Source: Piscirickettsiaceae bacterium | GTDB taxonomy: Bacteria > Pseudomonadota > Gammaproteobacteria > Nitrosococcales > Methylophagaceae | Assembly: GCA_030627065.1 (NCBI GenBank) | Contig: DAOUSV010000002.1 | Span: 1-30,905, forward strand | Direction of reading: 5' to 3' | Length of the DNA stretch: 30,905 nt | Shown here: positions 1-10,731 of the stretch, one piece after another | How the letters are laid out: each line of letters opens with the position of its first letter | How positions within the stretch are numbered: position 1 is the first letter of the stretch | The notes under the pieces: generated by a model | What the model was told of the DNA's origin: nothing | Databases searched by the model: none | The model's input: the letters and a program-made list of their open reading frames with translations, nothing else | Translations under genes and position numbers: made by a program

Positions 1-593
1 GAATTACTGCAAAGCGAGAGGAGAATCAAAAAATTGAAGATCAATTTGTAGATTTTATTGAAAGTCAAAGTCCTGACCCTATGGATACTATGGATATGGT
101 AAAAGCGGATCGACAATCAAACACATGGGGATCTTTGTATCAAACAGAAAGTGACCCTGAAAAAATAAAATCATGGATAGCAGATCAACAATTAACATTA
201 CCTGCCAATATTATTGAAGCAATTGATAAAGTTTTACCTGCGTTTAAAGGTGATAAAGGAATTAATAATCAATCTTATCTTAGAGAATTATTAATTGGAA
301 CGGCTAAACATGAAAGCAGTGCAGGCACACGGTTGATACAAGGAGGGGGAGGCCCCGCTAGAGGAGCATTCCAAATTGAGCCAAAAACAGCTAAAGATAT
401 TGTTAATACGTCTGGGTTAATTGGTAAAAAAGCAGAGAAATTATTAGGCAAATCTAAGAATGAAATATTAGAAATGAATGACGAAGAAATAAACGAATTT
501 TTATTAGACCATACTGTAAATTCAGTTTTTGCAATAGCAAAATATTTACAAGCCGCTGATCAAAAAGGCAAGCTTAAAGAGTTAAAAGGGTAA
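1..593 (+). CDS. Virion lysozyme/transglycosylase-domain protein, 3' part (5' end outside window)
   Basis: The reading frame is open from base 3, so the gene begins upstream of the window. The first in-frame Met codon (base 81) is not a convincing start, because no ribosome binding site precedes it. Counting from that Met, residues 71-104 carry a lysozyme-like signature: AKHESSAG with candidate catalytic Glu78, then GPARGAFQIEPKTA, the usual Gln-Ile-x-Pro-x-Thr of SLT/lysozyme folds. In T7-like phages such a domain sits in internal virion protein gp16 and opens peptidoglycan during DNA ejection. Here it lies in its own gene just before the large ejection protein (4-base gap), which supports a virion rather than a lysis role. 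The exact glycosidase family is inferred from motifs only. Confidence 0.7.
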   Translation, partial: ITAKREENQKIEDQFVDFIESQSPDPMDTMDMVKADRQSNTWGSLYQTESDPEKIKSWIADQQLTLPANIIEAIDKVLPAFKGDKGINNQSYLRELLIGTAKHESSAGTRLIQGGGGPARGAFQIEPKTAKDIVNTSGLIGKKAEKLLGKSKNEILEMNDEEINEFLLDHTVNSVFAIAKYLQAADQKGKLKELKG

Positions 594-597
594 TTAA

Positions 598-3500
598 ATG
601 CCATTTGTAACAGAGACAGGAACAATCGCGGCCCCACGCAAAGCATATGCGTCAAGGGTTGAGGCTGATAACGATCCTTCTATTGGTAACATAGCTGGCG
701 CTTACTGGCGACAAGAAAATATTATTGGGTCTATTCTTAATGAAGAACCTAATTTGCCTAGTGTTAGGACAAACGATTACGACCCTTTTAAAATTCTATC
801 TAACGAGGAACGTCTTGATTCTGAGTTTATGAATTACGTTAGCGTAGCTAATAGTGACGAACAAGTAGAAGCAGTAAGAAGACAAGTATCACGAGAACGT
901 GTTGATCGAAAGGTTATGGCTGATGGTGGGGCTATGTCTTTTCTTGTTGGTATGCCTATTATGATAGCTGATCCTATATCGTTGTTAGTTATTGGGGGAG
1001 CAGTAAAAAATACCTACAGAGTGGGTAACAGTATTTTAAAAAATGGTGCAGTAACTGGATCATTAGTAGCGGCAGAAACTGCAGTACAAGAGGCCGCTTT
1101 GCATGAGTCACAATTAACTAGAACCTATGGCGAATCTGCTGTAAATATATCTGGCGCAATGTTGCTTGGTGGCGCGTTAGGAATGGCTTTTAGTAAAGCT
1201 ACTGGTGATGTAAATCTTCTTGTAAAAGAAACTGAAGATGTAATGGACCCAGAAGGAAAAATTGCCAATAACATTAACCCTACTACTAACGAGCCAGTAG
1301 ATTTAAGAAGTGTAGGTGCGGCACAAACTCAAGATATTGGAAGTGCCGAAGTTGTTGGCGCAATTCCTAAAGCTATAACTAAAGTTATGGGAAAAATAGA
1401 TCCATTATCAGCAACTATTACGTCACCATCAAAAGAAACAAGACAAATTACAGCGTTGTTAGTAGAAAACCCCACGATGGTAGATACCGCCCCATTAACA
1501 TCTGTAGAAAGTTTAATAAAAATTGGCGTTGGCCCAGTAATGGATTCGTTGCAGAATCAAACTGTTTTGTTTAAAAAATATATGGAAAGAACTAAAAGCG
1601 AAGTTTCTTTAGGCAACAGAATATTTACAGGAAAAAGTGAAAAAGAATTTGCGGCTGAAGTATCTAGAGCAGTCCGAAGAGGAGAATCTAAAATACCAGA
1701 AGCGCAGGAAGCGGCTGATTTTTGGAACAAGTCTTTGTATCACCCAATTAAAGATCAAATGGTAGCACTTAAATTGTTGCCGGAAGATGTGCAAGTAAAA
1801 ACTGCAAACAATTATCTTAATAGACTTTGGAACAAAGATTACGTTAATGCTAATTTTAATAAATTTACTACAATTGTTGGTGATTGGTTAGCTAAAAAAG
1901 ATTTAGCTTTAATCAAAGAAGCTGATTTTGCTAGATCTGCATTAAAAGCGGGCGTAGACGATCCGGCATTGGCAAAACAATATGAAAAAATTGTAGAAAA
2001 AGCTGAATTTAAAACTGATGTTCTTGGGCCACAAACTACAGAAAGTTACCAAATACTAGCGGCAGAAATTGCTACACGAATTACTGGCACTCCTGACGGT
2101 AGATTGCCATATGATTGGCTTATAGGTGCAGGTTCTAAAAACTCAATAGATAGTCAAGGTGCTATGCGATTTAAAGGCACTAATATTCAAGGGCCATTGC
2201 GTAACAGAGTGTTTGATATTGACGATGATCTTATAGAAGAATTTTTAGAAAATGATATTAGAATACTTGGACAACGATTTTATATGTCCACTGTGCCTGA
2301 CATAGAAATCTACAAGCAATTTGGCGATGTTTCGATGCAACAACAAATAAAAGATATTGCGTTTGAAGCCAATGAATTTGTTCGCACTAACAAGCTAGAG
2401 GGTAAAGACGCATTAAAAGTTCTTAACCAACGCGACAAAGATATTAAAAACATTGCGGGTATGCGTGATCGAATGCGTAACGTGTACGGCTACCAAGAAA
2501 ATAATATGTTTGTGCGAAGCATGAGAGCGGCCAGAAACTTAAACTATTTACGTTTGTTAGGCGGTGTAACTCCTTCTAGTCTGCCAGATTTTGCGCGTGT
2601 AATGATGGCTGAAGGATTTGGCAAAACTTTTGCTACGTCCCTTAAAGCTGTAACGTCACAGAAAAAAGTAACTGCAGAGATAAGGGAAGAATTAAGGTTA
2701 TGGGGCATTGGAACTGATTACATTGCTAATGGTAAATCAGAACTTATTGCTGACATTGCAGATTATACTCAAGGCGGCAGTTCTTTTGAGCGTGGACTGC
2801 AAACTTTATCTGCTAAGTATGGGCGTTATAATGCGTTAGATTATTGGACTGCCGGAATGAAACAATTGCATGGCATGACTATGCAAACTAGAGTTTTTGA
2901 TTCGCTACAAAAAGGCATTTATCCTAAAAAATTAGGTCGGTTAGGTATCAACGAAACTGATGCTAAAGCAATGTATGAGCAAGTAAAATTGCATGGCAAA
3001 CGAGAAGACGGTTTGTGGATAAGTGGGGCTAAAAACTGGGATGACGTTAGACTAGAAAGAATGTATGGCGCGGCAATGAGAAAAGAAAGTGACCGAGTGG
3101 TCATAATTCCAGGACAAGAAAAACCATTGTTTATGTCAGAGCCATTAGGTCAAACGTTTTTGCAATTTAAATCTTTTATATTGTCAGCTACGCAAAGAGT
3201 TTTAGTAGCAGGTTTGCAGAAACAAGATGAAGCGCAAATGATGGGATTCCTTGGATTAATTGGCGCAGGTACTACCACTTATTTTATTAAACAATCTATT
3301 TCAGGCAGAGAAATATCGGATGATCCGGCAGTGTGGGTAATGGAAGGAATAGACAGATCAGGTGCTATTGGCATTTTAGGAGAAATTAACAATACCGTAG
3401 AAAAAATGTCTAGCAATAACATAGGTTTGCGTTCATTATTTGGTATAGATGAAGTTAACATGAAACAAGTTAATAGAACAGTAACAGAAAGTTTATTGGG

Positions 3501-3672
3501 GCCAACGTTTGGTAGCTTATTGTCTACTACTGTTGCGGCTAATAACGCCATAACTTCAGGCGATCCAATAACAGATTCAGACGTAAGAACGTTAAGAAGA
3601 TTATTGCCTTATCAAAATTTGTTTTTTTTAAGGCGTGGATTTGATGAAATACAAAACAACATAGTGGACTAA
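598..3672 (+). CDS. Large internal virion (DNA ejection) protein, T7 gp16-like
   Basis: A 1024-residue protein directly behind the lysozyme-domain gene and before the tail fibre, the place of the T7 core/ejection protein gp16. Two hydrophobic, Gly/Ala-rich stretches near residues 110-140 and 180-200 could enter the membrane. They flank a segment (ESQLTRTYGESAVNISGA) of a kind I associate with large podoviral internal virion proteins. The rest is mostly helical and charged. A further hydrophobic patch lies at about 880-905 (MMGFLGLIGAGTTTYFI). T7 gp16 is about 1318 residues with a transglycosylase at its N-terminus. Here that activity is on the separate upstream gene. Likely role: leaves the capsid at infection and helps form the channel for DNA entry. 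Assignment rests on position, size and composition. Confidence 0.65.
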   Translation: MPFVTETGTIAAPRKAYASRVEADNDPSIGNIAGAYWRQENIIGSILNEEPNLPSVRTNDYDPFKILSNEERLDSEFMNYVSVANSDEQVEAVRRQVSRERVDRKVMADGGAMSFLVGMPIMIADPISLLVIGGAVKNTYRVGNSILKNGAVTGSLVAAETAVQEAALHESQLTRTYGESAVNISGAMLLGGALGMAFSKATGDVNLLVKETEDVMDPEGKIANNINPTTNEPVDLRSVGAAQTQDIGSAEVVGAIPKAITKVMGKIDPLSATITSPSKETRQITALLVENPTMVDTAPLTSVESLIKIGVGPVMDSLQNQTVLFKKYMERTKSEVSLGNRIFTGKSEKEFAAEVSRAVRRGESKIPEAQEAADFWNKSLYHPIKDQMVALKLLPEDVQVKTANNYLNRLWNKDYVNANFNKFTTIVGDWLAKKDLALIKEADFARSALKAGVDDPALAKQYEKIVEKAEFKTDVLGPQTTESYQILAAEIATRITGTPDGRLPYDWLIGAGSKNSIDSQGAMRFKGTNIQGPLRNRVFDIDDDLIEEFLENDIRILGQRFYMSTVPDIEIYKQFGDVSMQQQIKDIAFEANEFVRTNKLEGKDALKVLNQRDKDIKNIAGMRDRMRNVYGYQENNMFVRSMRAARNLNYLRLLGGVTPSSLPDFARVMMAEGFGKTFATSLKAVTSQKKVTAEIREELRLWGIGTDYIANGKSELIADIADYTQGGSSFERGLQTLSAKYGRYNALDYWTAGMKQLHGMTMQTRVFDSLQKGIYPKKLGRLGINETDAKAMYEQVKLHGKREDGLWISGAKNWDDVRLERMYGAAMRKESDRVVIIPGQEKPLFMSEPLGQTFLQFKSFILSATQRVLVAGLQKQDEAQMMGFLGLIGAGTTTYFIKQSISGREISDDPAVWVMEGIDRSGAIGILGEINNTVEKMSSNNIGLRSLFGIDEVNMKQVNRTVTESLLGPTFGSLLSTTVAANNAITSGDPITDSDVRTLRRLLPYQNLFFLRRGFDEIQNNIVD

Positions 3673-3683
3673 GGTGCAAAAAA

Positions 3684-6600
3684 ATGACTGTAACTAAACT
3701 GATTACTAGAAACGATTACACTGTAACGGGCGCAACTCAAGCCGCTTTTGATTACAAATTTCTAGTTCTAGAAAAGAGCGACATAGTAGTTTATGTTAAT
3801 GGGGTTGTGGCTCCGACTGCAAATTATTCTGTTTCTCCGCTAGGTGATCCTGTTGGTGGTACAGTTACATTTACAGTGGGTATTCCTGTTAGTGCTAATA
3901 CAGTAAGTCTTGTATTAGAAATGCCTCTTGATAGAACTACAAATTATCAAAACAGCGGAGACTTTTTAGCTTCTACGGTTAATGCTGACTTTGATAAAAT
4001 ATATGTAGGCGCAATTCAAAATGAAAACTTTATTGATCGCGGTATACGATTACAAAATGTAGAGCCAACTCCAAACAATGGTGCGCCTTTAACTATGGAT
4101 CTGCCTCTTAAAGCCGCTCGGCTTGGCAGGTTATTAGGGTTTGATACTGTGCATGGTGTCCCAATTATGGGGCCGTTAATAACTGATGTAACTGGTGGAT
4201 TAACTCTTAAAAGTACCTTAGAGAACGGTAACATTACTGGCGGCACTAATATTGACATAACGTCTGGTGACGGCATTTCAATGTTAGCTAATTCAATTAC
4301 CATCAATAAATTTCTTGATGAAAACGACATGGCTTCAAATAGTGCAACTGCACTTGCCACTCAACAATCAATTAAAGCCTATGTAGATTCAGCGGTAGGG
4401 TTATTTGATTCTTTAGAAGAAGTATTAGCTAACGGCAACACCACTAATGGCAGTAACATTGTTGTGTCTAATGGAGATTCAATTTCTATTGGAGGCCAAT
4501 TAAGTTCTGACACTGTTACAACTATTGACGCTACTGTTACTAATAGCGATTTAGCTACTGCTCTTGCTATTAAATCTTATGTAGATAATTCTGTTCCCCC
4601 TGCTGAATCTTTAGCTAATACATTAGTAGCAGGTAATACTACTGGTGGCAGTAACATTGAAATGACTACTGGTGACAGCATCAAGATGGGTGCAAGCATT
4701 AGTTTATTCAGTACTGATGGCACACTTTCAAGTAATAGTGATGTAATAATTCCCACACAAAAAGCCATAAAAACTTATGTAGATAATGCTGTGCCTGCGG
4801 CTGAATCTTTAGCAAACACTTTATTGGCAGGCAATGTTACTGGGGGTACAGAAATATCTGTAAGTTCAGGAGATGCTATTACATTTGCAGGAACTGGAAA
4901 ACTCAAACATGGAACAGACTCAAGAATAGACATAGACTCTGGCGGTGTTGATTTGTTCGGTGCTGTCTTTTTAAAGAGTCAAATAGGTCAACCTGCTAGC
5001 AGTTTAAAGTTTAGCCAAGGTGCAACCATTAGTGAGTTTAGTATTGATGGGACATTAAGTGGAGATAGCAATACAGCTGTTCCTACAGAAAAAGCCGTAA
5101 AAACGTATGTTGATGCTACCGCAGGAGGAGTAGGTACAGTTACTTCAGTAGGTATTACTCACGCAGGCGATGCGTTTGCAGTAGGTAGTGCAGTTACTAC
5201 TAGCGGTACATTAGACATTACCATGTCAGGATCATCTACTCAATATATAAACGGTGAAGGTAATTTAATAACTTTTCCTGCCGCTTCAACTGGTACTGTT
5301 AGTTCTATTGGAGCATCTATTGACGGTGATGCTATTGCTATTACAGGTAGCCCAGTTACTACATCTGGAACATTAGCATTTGAATTTGAAGGGACTAATG
5401 CACAGTACATAGATGGAGCAGGAAATCTTACTACTTTCCCTGCTGATGCAGGTGGTACTGTAACGTCTGTAGCCGCAACTGGTGGTGGTGGAATTACTGT
5501 AACTGGTAGTCCAATTACTACAAGTGGCACATTAGACATTAGTATTGATAGTACTGTAGTTACCAAGACAGGAACGCAAACTATCTCAGGCAAGACTATG
5601 AGTGGTGTCATTCTTAATGGTAACGTTAATGGCACTGGTGTTCTTACTAGTACTCAATTTCCTACAAATTCTACCAACAATAATCTTGCGTCAGCACTTG
5701 CTGTCAAAACTTATGTTGATGCTCAAGTAGGTACATCTGATACTCTTAAAGAAGTTCTGGTTAACGGAAACGAAACTGACGGTACAAATTTAATAATTTC
5801 GTCAGGAGATAAATTTGAGTTAGGCGGTCAAGAAGTTGATGATATTAAAACGGATTTTACTTTCCCATCTAACAGTCAATTAGCAACTGCAAGTGCAATT
5901 AAAACTTATGTAGACTCACAAATACCTGCCTCTGAATCCTTAAAAAATACTTTAGTCGCAGGCAATCAAACCGATGGTACAAATTTAGTTGTTAGTACTG
6001 GAGATACATTAGACGTTGAACAATTTTTTAAATTAAATGCTTATACAGTACAAGACATTGTTAACACTATTGACGCTACTACTAGCGCGCAAGATCTAGT
6101 AACTGGAGCCGCAGTTAAAGCCTATGTTACTTCTCAAATACCTGCTACAGAATCGTTGTCTGCTACATTAGCAGTAGGAAATACCACTGGCGGCAATGAC
6201 ATAATATTAAGTTCAGCTGATGATTTAAAAGTTGTAAACAGTTCAAGTGTTGAGAAAATTGTAATAGACCGAAAGTCAGGCGAACCCGCTCTTGGCAATA
6301 TAACGTTAAAACACGGTACAACTGGTGCTGTATTTGAAACTGATGGTAATTTTTATAGTAGTGACGGTACTAAACGACTTTACTTTCAACAAACAGGAGG
6401 CGGTTTAGGCGACACAATATTTGTAAATGATGCAAATGGAAACTTTAAATTTGAAAACACTAGTGGGTCACAACTAATAGCGTTTGATAATGTAGGCGCT
6501 ATAAGCATCATGAACAATAACGTTCAAGCAGTTCCTGCAAACAGTGCTTTGTCTGTCGATAACAAAATTATAATTGACGATGATAGAAACATTAAAAATG

Positions 6601-9600
6601 TTCCTATTATTTATAACGCTAATTCTGGATCGCAAGCAATAGATTTGAACAATTCAGATTCACTAATACTTGATACACCTGATGGTCACTCTGCTTTATT
6701 ATTAAGTGGTGGGACTTTCGATACAAACTACTACAGTAACGAAACACATCGCTTTAGGGCAGTAGACGCTCTTGATATTTTTGGAGACTGGAACACTACT
6801 AAGCTTCAGGTTTTAACTGATTTTCAATTGGGTACTTCAACGCAAGTTAGTAGCATATTAGATGAAGATAATATGACATCTAACAGTCCTACTGCTTTGG
6901 CAACACAACAATCTATTAAAGCGTATGTAGATGCTAACGCAGGAGGGGGTGGAAGTGTAACTTCTGTTTCTTCTACTTTTGGCGGCAATTCAATAAGTGT
7001 TTCGGGAAGCCCTATAACGTCTAGTGGTACTCTTGCATATGGTTTTGCAGGTACTGCAAGTCAATATATAAATGGTGCAGGTAACTTAGTTACAGCATCA
7101 TTTGGTGATTACTTACCTCTCAGTGGTGGAACGCTAACAGGTGGGTTGTCAGGAACAACTGCATCATTCTCAAGTACTTTATCTAGTGGCAATATTACAG
7201 CAGGGCTAATTGGAGCAGGTGGCGCACCTGTAACTGGCTATGCTTTATATGCGCGTGGAAGTATCGCCCAAGACTCTGGCAGTATGCTTGCTTTTGGTAA
7301 TGTCGTGGCAGGAATGGGATTTGTTAAAGCGGCTAGTGGCGGTTCTGGCGGTTACTATGTAGCAAGCCAACAGGTAATTGATGGCAGTAGAAACCTGACA
7401 AACATCGGAACTATCAATAGCGGGCAAATTACAACAACTGGAATAGATGTATCAGGTTTAGTTGAGTTTGATTCTTTATCGGGAACAGGTGCGGTAGCTA
7501 TTACTGACATTCTTGATGAAGATGCCATGACATCTAATAGCGCGACTGCTTTAGCTACACAGCAATCTATCAAAGTTTATGTAGACAATGCAGTGGCAGG
7601 CGTACCTGTAGGAGATATTACTGACGTAACAGTTTCTTCTCCTATAACGGGGGGCGGTTCTAGTGGATCTGTAGGTATAGGAATAACAAAAGCTACTACT
7701 TCTGCTGACGGATATATTAGTTCAGCTGATTGGAATACCTTTAACAACAAAACAAGTAACGTAGGAACAGTAACAGGCGTAACAGTTAACGGTAATGCAT
7801 ATACAGCTACTGGCACTGGGGCGGTAACAATTGCACCGCAAGGTATTGCTTCACAATATATTAACGGTGCAGGTAACTTAGTTACTTTCCCAACTGATCA
7901 GCAAGGTGTTACTTCAGTAGCATCTACAGTAGCAGGTACTGCATTAGACGTTAGCGGAACACCAATAACTGGAACTGGAACATTAGCATACACTTGGGCA
8001 GGCGCGCCTTCACAATATATTAACGGAGAAGGTAATCTTGTTACGTTCCCAAGTGCTAGAGGTGTTACATCTGTAGGACAAACGCATCAAGGTAATGCAT
8101 TTGGAGTTACAGGTAGTCCAGTAACTTCTTCAGGTACCCTTGGTATTACTGTTGTTGGTAGTGCAAGCCAATACATTGACGGTGCAGGAAACTTAACTAC
8201 ATTCCCATCTAGTTTTAATGACAGTCTTGATCATGTTCTTTCTAACGGTAATACCACTAACGGAAATGATATTGTAGTTTCAAGTGGTGACAAGCTTACT
8301 TTTTCCAACGGATTAACTATTGATAGCCAAGCGTCCAACACTATTATTAGTGAAACCGCATCTGGTAGTTTATTAATACGCGGAACTAATATAAATCTGC
8401 AAAGTGATGACAATGATAATTATATCCAATGTGTAGAAAATGGTGCAGTTACTTTATACCATCAAATATCAGGCAACTCTCAAGCAAGTTTAAATACTAC
8501 AACACTTGGAATAAATGTTAACGGTAGAATGGAATCTGATTCGTTATACCTTGGATCAGGTGCAATTGTTACTACTATTTCTACAAGTGATAGTTTAGGA
8601 ACAAGCGATACCACACTGTCTACAACTGGAGCCATTAAATCTTACGTTGATACTGCAGTGGCAAGCGTACCTGTAGGTGACATAACTGGTGTTAGTGCTA
8701 CTAGTCCTCTTACTGGAGGCGGTACTTCTGGAAACGTTACTTTAGCAATACAAGTAGCATCAGGTTCGCAATCAGGTTATTTAAGTTCCACCGACTGGAC
8801 TACGTTTAATAACAAGTCTAGTTTCTCTGGTGCATATAATGATTTAACAGGTAAGCCAACAATACCAACAAATAATAATCAACTTGCTAATGGAGAAAAT
8901 TATACAACTAACACTGGTACAGTTACAGGAGTTACGTTTAATGGCAATGCATTTAGCGCAAGTGGCTCAACAACTGTAACAATTGCACCACAAGGTAATT
9001 CTGGTCAATATGTAAATGGTGCAGGTAACTTAACTACCTTCCCAACCGATCAGCAAGGTGTTACGTCTGTCGGTGTATCTATAGGAGGCAATGCATATGC
9101 TGAATCAAACTCTCCTATTACTTCTAGTGGAACTATATCTCTCACTCCACAAGGTAGTTCTAGTCAATATGTCACTGGCCAAGGAAATCTTGCAACATTC
9201 CCGTCAATACCATCAGTAGGCAATGGAACATTAACTGTTACTACAAGTGGCAGTGCATCTGGCGGTGGTACATTTACGGCTAACCAAAGCGGAAACTCCA
9301 CTATAAATATTGTTGGAGCAAGTATTCCTAGCGTTGGCAATGGAACGTTTACAGTATCTACAAGCGGATCTGCAACTGGTGGTGGAAGTATGACTGCCAA
9401 CCAATCTGGTAATAGTTCAGTAACTATTAATGTTCCTACTATTCCTAGTGTTAACAACGCCACTATTACGTTAGCCGCAGGCACTGGCATGACAGGTGGA
9501 GGCGCATTTACATTAAATCAAAGTAATAACGAAACAATCACTTTTAATTCAACTGGAGGAAGTGGAGGAATTGGAGGAAGTGGAACTAATGATTTTGTAC

Positions 9601-10493
9601 CGCTGTTTAATGGCACAACATCAGTAGATGATTCCATTATGCAACAAACTACTAGCGGTAGTTCTACAAAAATAGTTGTAAATGGCAGGATGGATCTTAC
9701 TGGAAACGGTGGCGATTCTAACGGAGGAACTTTAAAGCTTACTTCTGGAAGTGCAAGATTAGGAATTGCAACTAGTGCTATATCTGGTGGAGAACCAGAA
9801 GCATCATTAGATGTAGGAAAGAATGCAAGAGTAAGAGGATCGTTAAATGTAGGTGCAACATCTGAACAATATTTATTTGTAAGTTCAGCGCAAGATACAC
9901 CTGTAGGCTATGTAAAAATGGGCTACTACGGAAGTGGTACAGATTATGATCTTTCTGGTGACGCGCAACAATCAACCCAATATACAACAGCCTTTAGTAA
10001 TGGAGGTAAAATATGTGAAGACGAAAGAATAATGACTTTCAAGTTTTCTAGATCAGTATTTGCAAATATAGATAGTACTGGTAAAGAATTAATTGCGGCA
10101 GACAGTAACTTTACTTACATTGTTAAAGAAGCTTATCTATTCTCCTCTCCAGACGGTGGTGGAAGTGCGCCAACTCTAGGAAGTGGAGATTTTTTCAACA
10201 TAGAATATCAAACAATAACATCAGGCGGAACAAAAAATACTAAAGCTTTTAAAGTTGGGGATAGTACATTTAATCAGAGTAACGGGGCAAGAAGAATAAT
10301 AGGATTTGAACCAATTCAATACGTAGCTATAGGAGCCGCATCAGCAGTGCCAAGATCATCTGTAAGGATTACCTCAACTGGACTGGCTAGTTCTGGTACC
10401 GGAACTTGCAATATTTTCTTAAGAATGAGAGTAAAAAATATAGATTTTGCTGATGATATTTCAAACAATCCCCAACTTATAACAATAACGTAG
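3684..10493 (+). CDS. Giant tail fibre protein with T7 gp17-like N-terminal anchor
   Basis: A 2269-residue protein. Residues 1 to about 130 match the T7 tail-fibre N-terminal domain pattern (start MTVTKLITRNDYTV, then VLEMPLDRTTNYQNSGDF), which attaches the fibre to the tail. The shaft is built from repeats: about ten copies of an (A/S)IK(A/S/T)YVD unit, at least eight copies of a QY(I/V)xGxGNLxTFP unit, usually after a VTGSPITSSGTL-like strand, and three longer copies starting IPSVGNG (two) or IPSVNNA, with GGG and NQS motifs, at roughly 1840-1955. Such Gly/Ser/Thr-rich, beta-strand-forming repeats are typical of trimeric fibres. The last 170 or so residues are non-repetitive and are the best candidate for the receptor-binding tip. 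I see no S74-type self-cleaving chaperone end. The fibre is about four times the length of T7 gp17 (553 residues). Confidence 0.85.
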   Translation: MTVTKLITRNDYTVTGATQAAFDYKFLVLEKSDIVVYVNGVVAPTANYSVSPLGDPVGGTVTFTVGIPVSANTVSLVLEMPLDRTTNYQNSGDFLASTVNADFDKIYVGAIQNENFIDRGIRLQNVEPTPNNGAPLTMDLPLKAARLGRLLGFDTVHGVPIMGPLITDVTGGLTLKSTLENGNITGGTNIDITSGDGISMLANSITINKFLDENDMASNSATALATQQSIKAYVDSAVGLFDSLEEVLANGNTTNGSNIVVSNGDSISIGGQLSSDTVTTIDATVTNSDLATALAIKSYVDNSVPPAESLANTLVAGNTTGGSNIEMTTGDSIKMGASISLFSTDGTLSSNSDVIIPTQKAIKTYVDNAVPAAESLANTLLAGNVTGGTEISVSSGDAITFAGTGKLKHGTDSRIDIDSGGVDLFGAVFLKSQIGQPASSLKFSQGATISEFSIDGTLSGDSNTAVPTEKAVKTYVDATAGGVGTVTSVGITHAGDAFAVGSAVTTSGTLDITMSGSSTQYINGEGNLITFPAASTGTVSSIGASIDGDAIAITGSPVTTSGTLAFEFEGTNAQYIDGAGNLTTFPADAGGTVTSVAATGGGGITVTGSPITTSGTLDISIDSTVVTKTGTQTISGKTMSGVILNGNVNGTGVLTSTQFPTNSTNNNLASALAVKTYVDAQVGTSDTLKEVLVNGNETDGTNLIISSGDKFELGGQEVDDIKTDFTFPSNSQLATASAIKTYVDSQIPASESLKNTLVAGNQTDGTNLVVSTGDTLDVEQFFKLNAYTVQDIVNTIDATTSAQDLVTGAAVKAYVTSQIPATESLSATLAVGNTTGGNDIILSSADDLKVVNSSSVEKIVIDRKSGEPALGNITLKHGTTGAVFETDGNFYSSDGTKRLYFQQTGGGLGDTIFVNDANGNFKFENTSGSQLIAFDNVGAISIMNNNVQAVPANSALSVDNKIIIDDDRNIKNVPIIYNANSGSQAIDLNNSDSLILDTPDGHSALLLSGGTFDTNYYSNETHRFRAVDALDIFGDWNTTKLQVLTDFQLGTSTQVSSILDEDNMTSNSPTALATQQSIKAYVDANAGGGGSVTSVSSTFGGNSISVSGSPITSSGTLAYGFAGTASQYINGAGNLVTASFGDYLPLSGGTLTGGLSGTTASFSSTLSSGNITAGLIGAGGAPVTGYALYARGSIAQDSGSMLAFGNVVAGMGFVKAASGGSGGYYVASQQVIDGSRNLTNIGTINSGQITTTGIDVSGLVEFDSLSGTGAVAITDILDEDAMTSNSATALATQQSIKVYVDNAVAGVPVGDITDVTVSSPITGGGSSGSVGIGITKATTSADGYISSADWNTFNNKTSNVGTVTGVTVNGNAYTATGTGAVTIAPQGIASQYINGAGNLVTFPTDQQGVTSVASTVAGTALDVSGTPITGTGTLAYTWAGAPSQYINGEGNLVTFPSARGVTSVGQTHQGNAFGVTGSPVTSSGTLGITVVGSASQYIDGAGNLTTFPSSFNDSLDHVLSNGNTTNGNDIVVSSGDKLTFSNGLTIDSQASNTIISETASGSLLIRGTNINLQSDDNDNYIQCVENGAVTLYHQISGNSQASLNTTTLGINVNGRMESDSLYLGSGAIVTTISTSDSLGTSDTTLSTTGAIKSYVDTAVASVPVGDITGVSATSPLTGGGTSGNVTLAIQVASGSQSGYLSSTDWTTFNNKSSFSGAYNDLTGKPTIPTNNNQLANGENYTTNTGTVTGVTFNGNAFSASGSTTVTIAPQGNSGQYVNGAGNLTTFPTDQQGVTSVGVSIGGNAYAESNSPITSSGTISLTPQGSSSQYVTGQGNLATFPSIPSVGNGTLTVTTSGSASGGGTFTANQSGNSTINIVGASIPSVGNGTFTVSTSGSATGGGSMTANQSGNSSVTINVPTIPSVNNATITLAAGTGMTGGGAFTLNQSNNETITFNSTGGSGGIGGSGTNDFVPLFNGTTSVDDSIMQQTTSGSSTKIVVNGRMDLTGNGGDSNGGTLKLTSGSARLGIATSAISGGEPEASLDVGKNARVRGSLNVGATSEQYLFVSSAQDTPVGYVKMGYYGSGTDYDLSGDAQQSTQYTTAFSNGGKICEDERIMTFKFSRSVFANIDSTGKELIAADSNFTYIVKEAYLFSSPDGGGSAPTLGSGDFFNIEYQTITSGGTKNTKAFKVGDSTFNQSNGARRIIGFEPIQYVAIGAASAVPRSSVRITSTGLASSGTGTCNIFLRMRVKNIDFADDISNNPQLITIT

Positions 10494-10506
10494 GTAATTA
10501 CAACTA

Positions 10507-10689
10507 GTGGCTACTATAAAAGAAACAATGATCAGGATGGAAGCGCACGAGAAGGAATGTCTCGTGCGTTACACTGATATTCAGCGTCAGTTAGAAGAAA
10601 GCAAAATAAGATTCGTTAAATTAGAAAGAATGATATTTGCTATTTATCCATTTATATTAGGTGCAATTGCGTTTGCCAAATATGGTTGA
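10507..10689 (+). CDS. Small coiled-coil protein with C-terminal membrane segment
   Basis: 60 residues, starting at GTG with an AGGTA ribosome binding site about 9 bases upstream. Residues 1-40 are charged and helical (MEAHEKECLVRYTDIQRQ), likely a short coiled coil. Residues 42-57 (MIFAIYPFILGAIAFA) are one membrane helix. This arrangement resembles XhlA-type haemolysin-enhancing proteins, which often accompany holins, and the gene sits two places before the holin. A role in lysis is inferred from this; no specific family can be proved from the sequence alone. Confidence 0.6.
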   Translation: MATIKETMIRMEAHEKECLVRYTDIQRQLEESKIRFVKLERMIFAIYPFILGAIAFAKYG

Positions 10690-10731
10690 AGGTGCAATAA
10701 TTACACCTCAAATAACTTATAGGATAAAACA

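Noticed and set aside
4016..9987. Many leftward open frames in the tail fibre gene
   Set aside because: They arise from the repetitive, stop-poor opposite strand of the fibre repeats; their products are Val/Pro/Leu-rich shadows.
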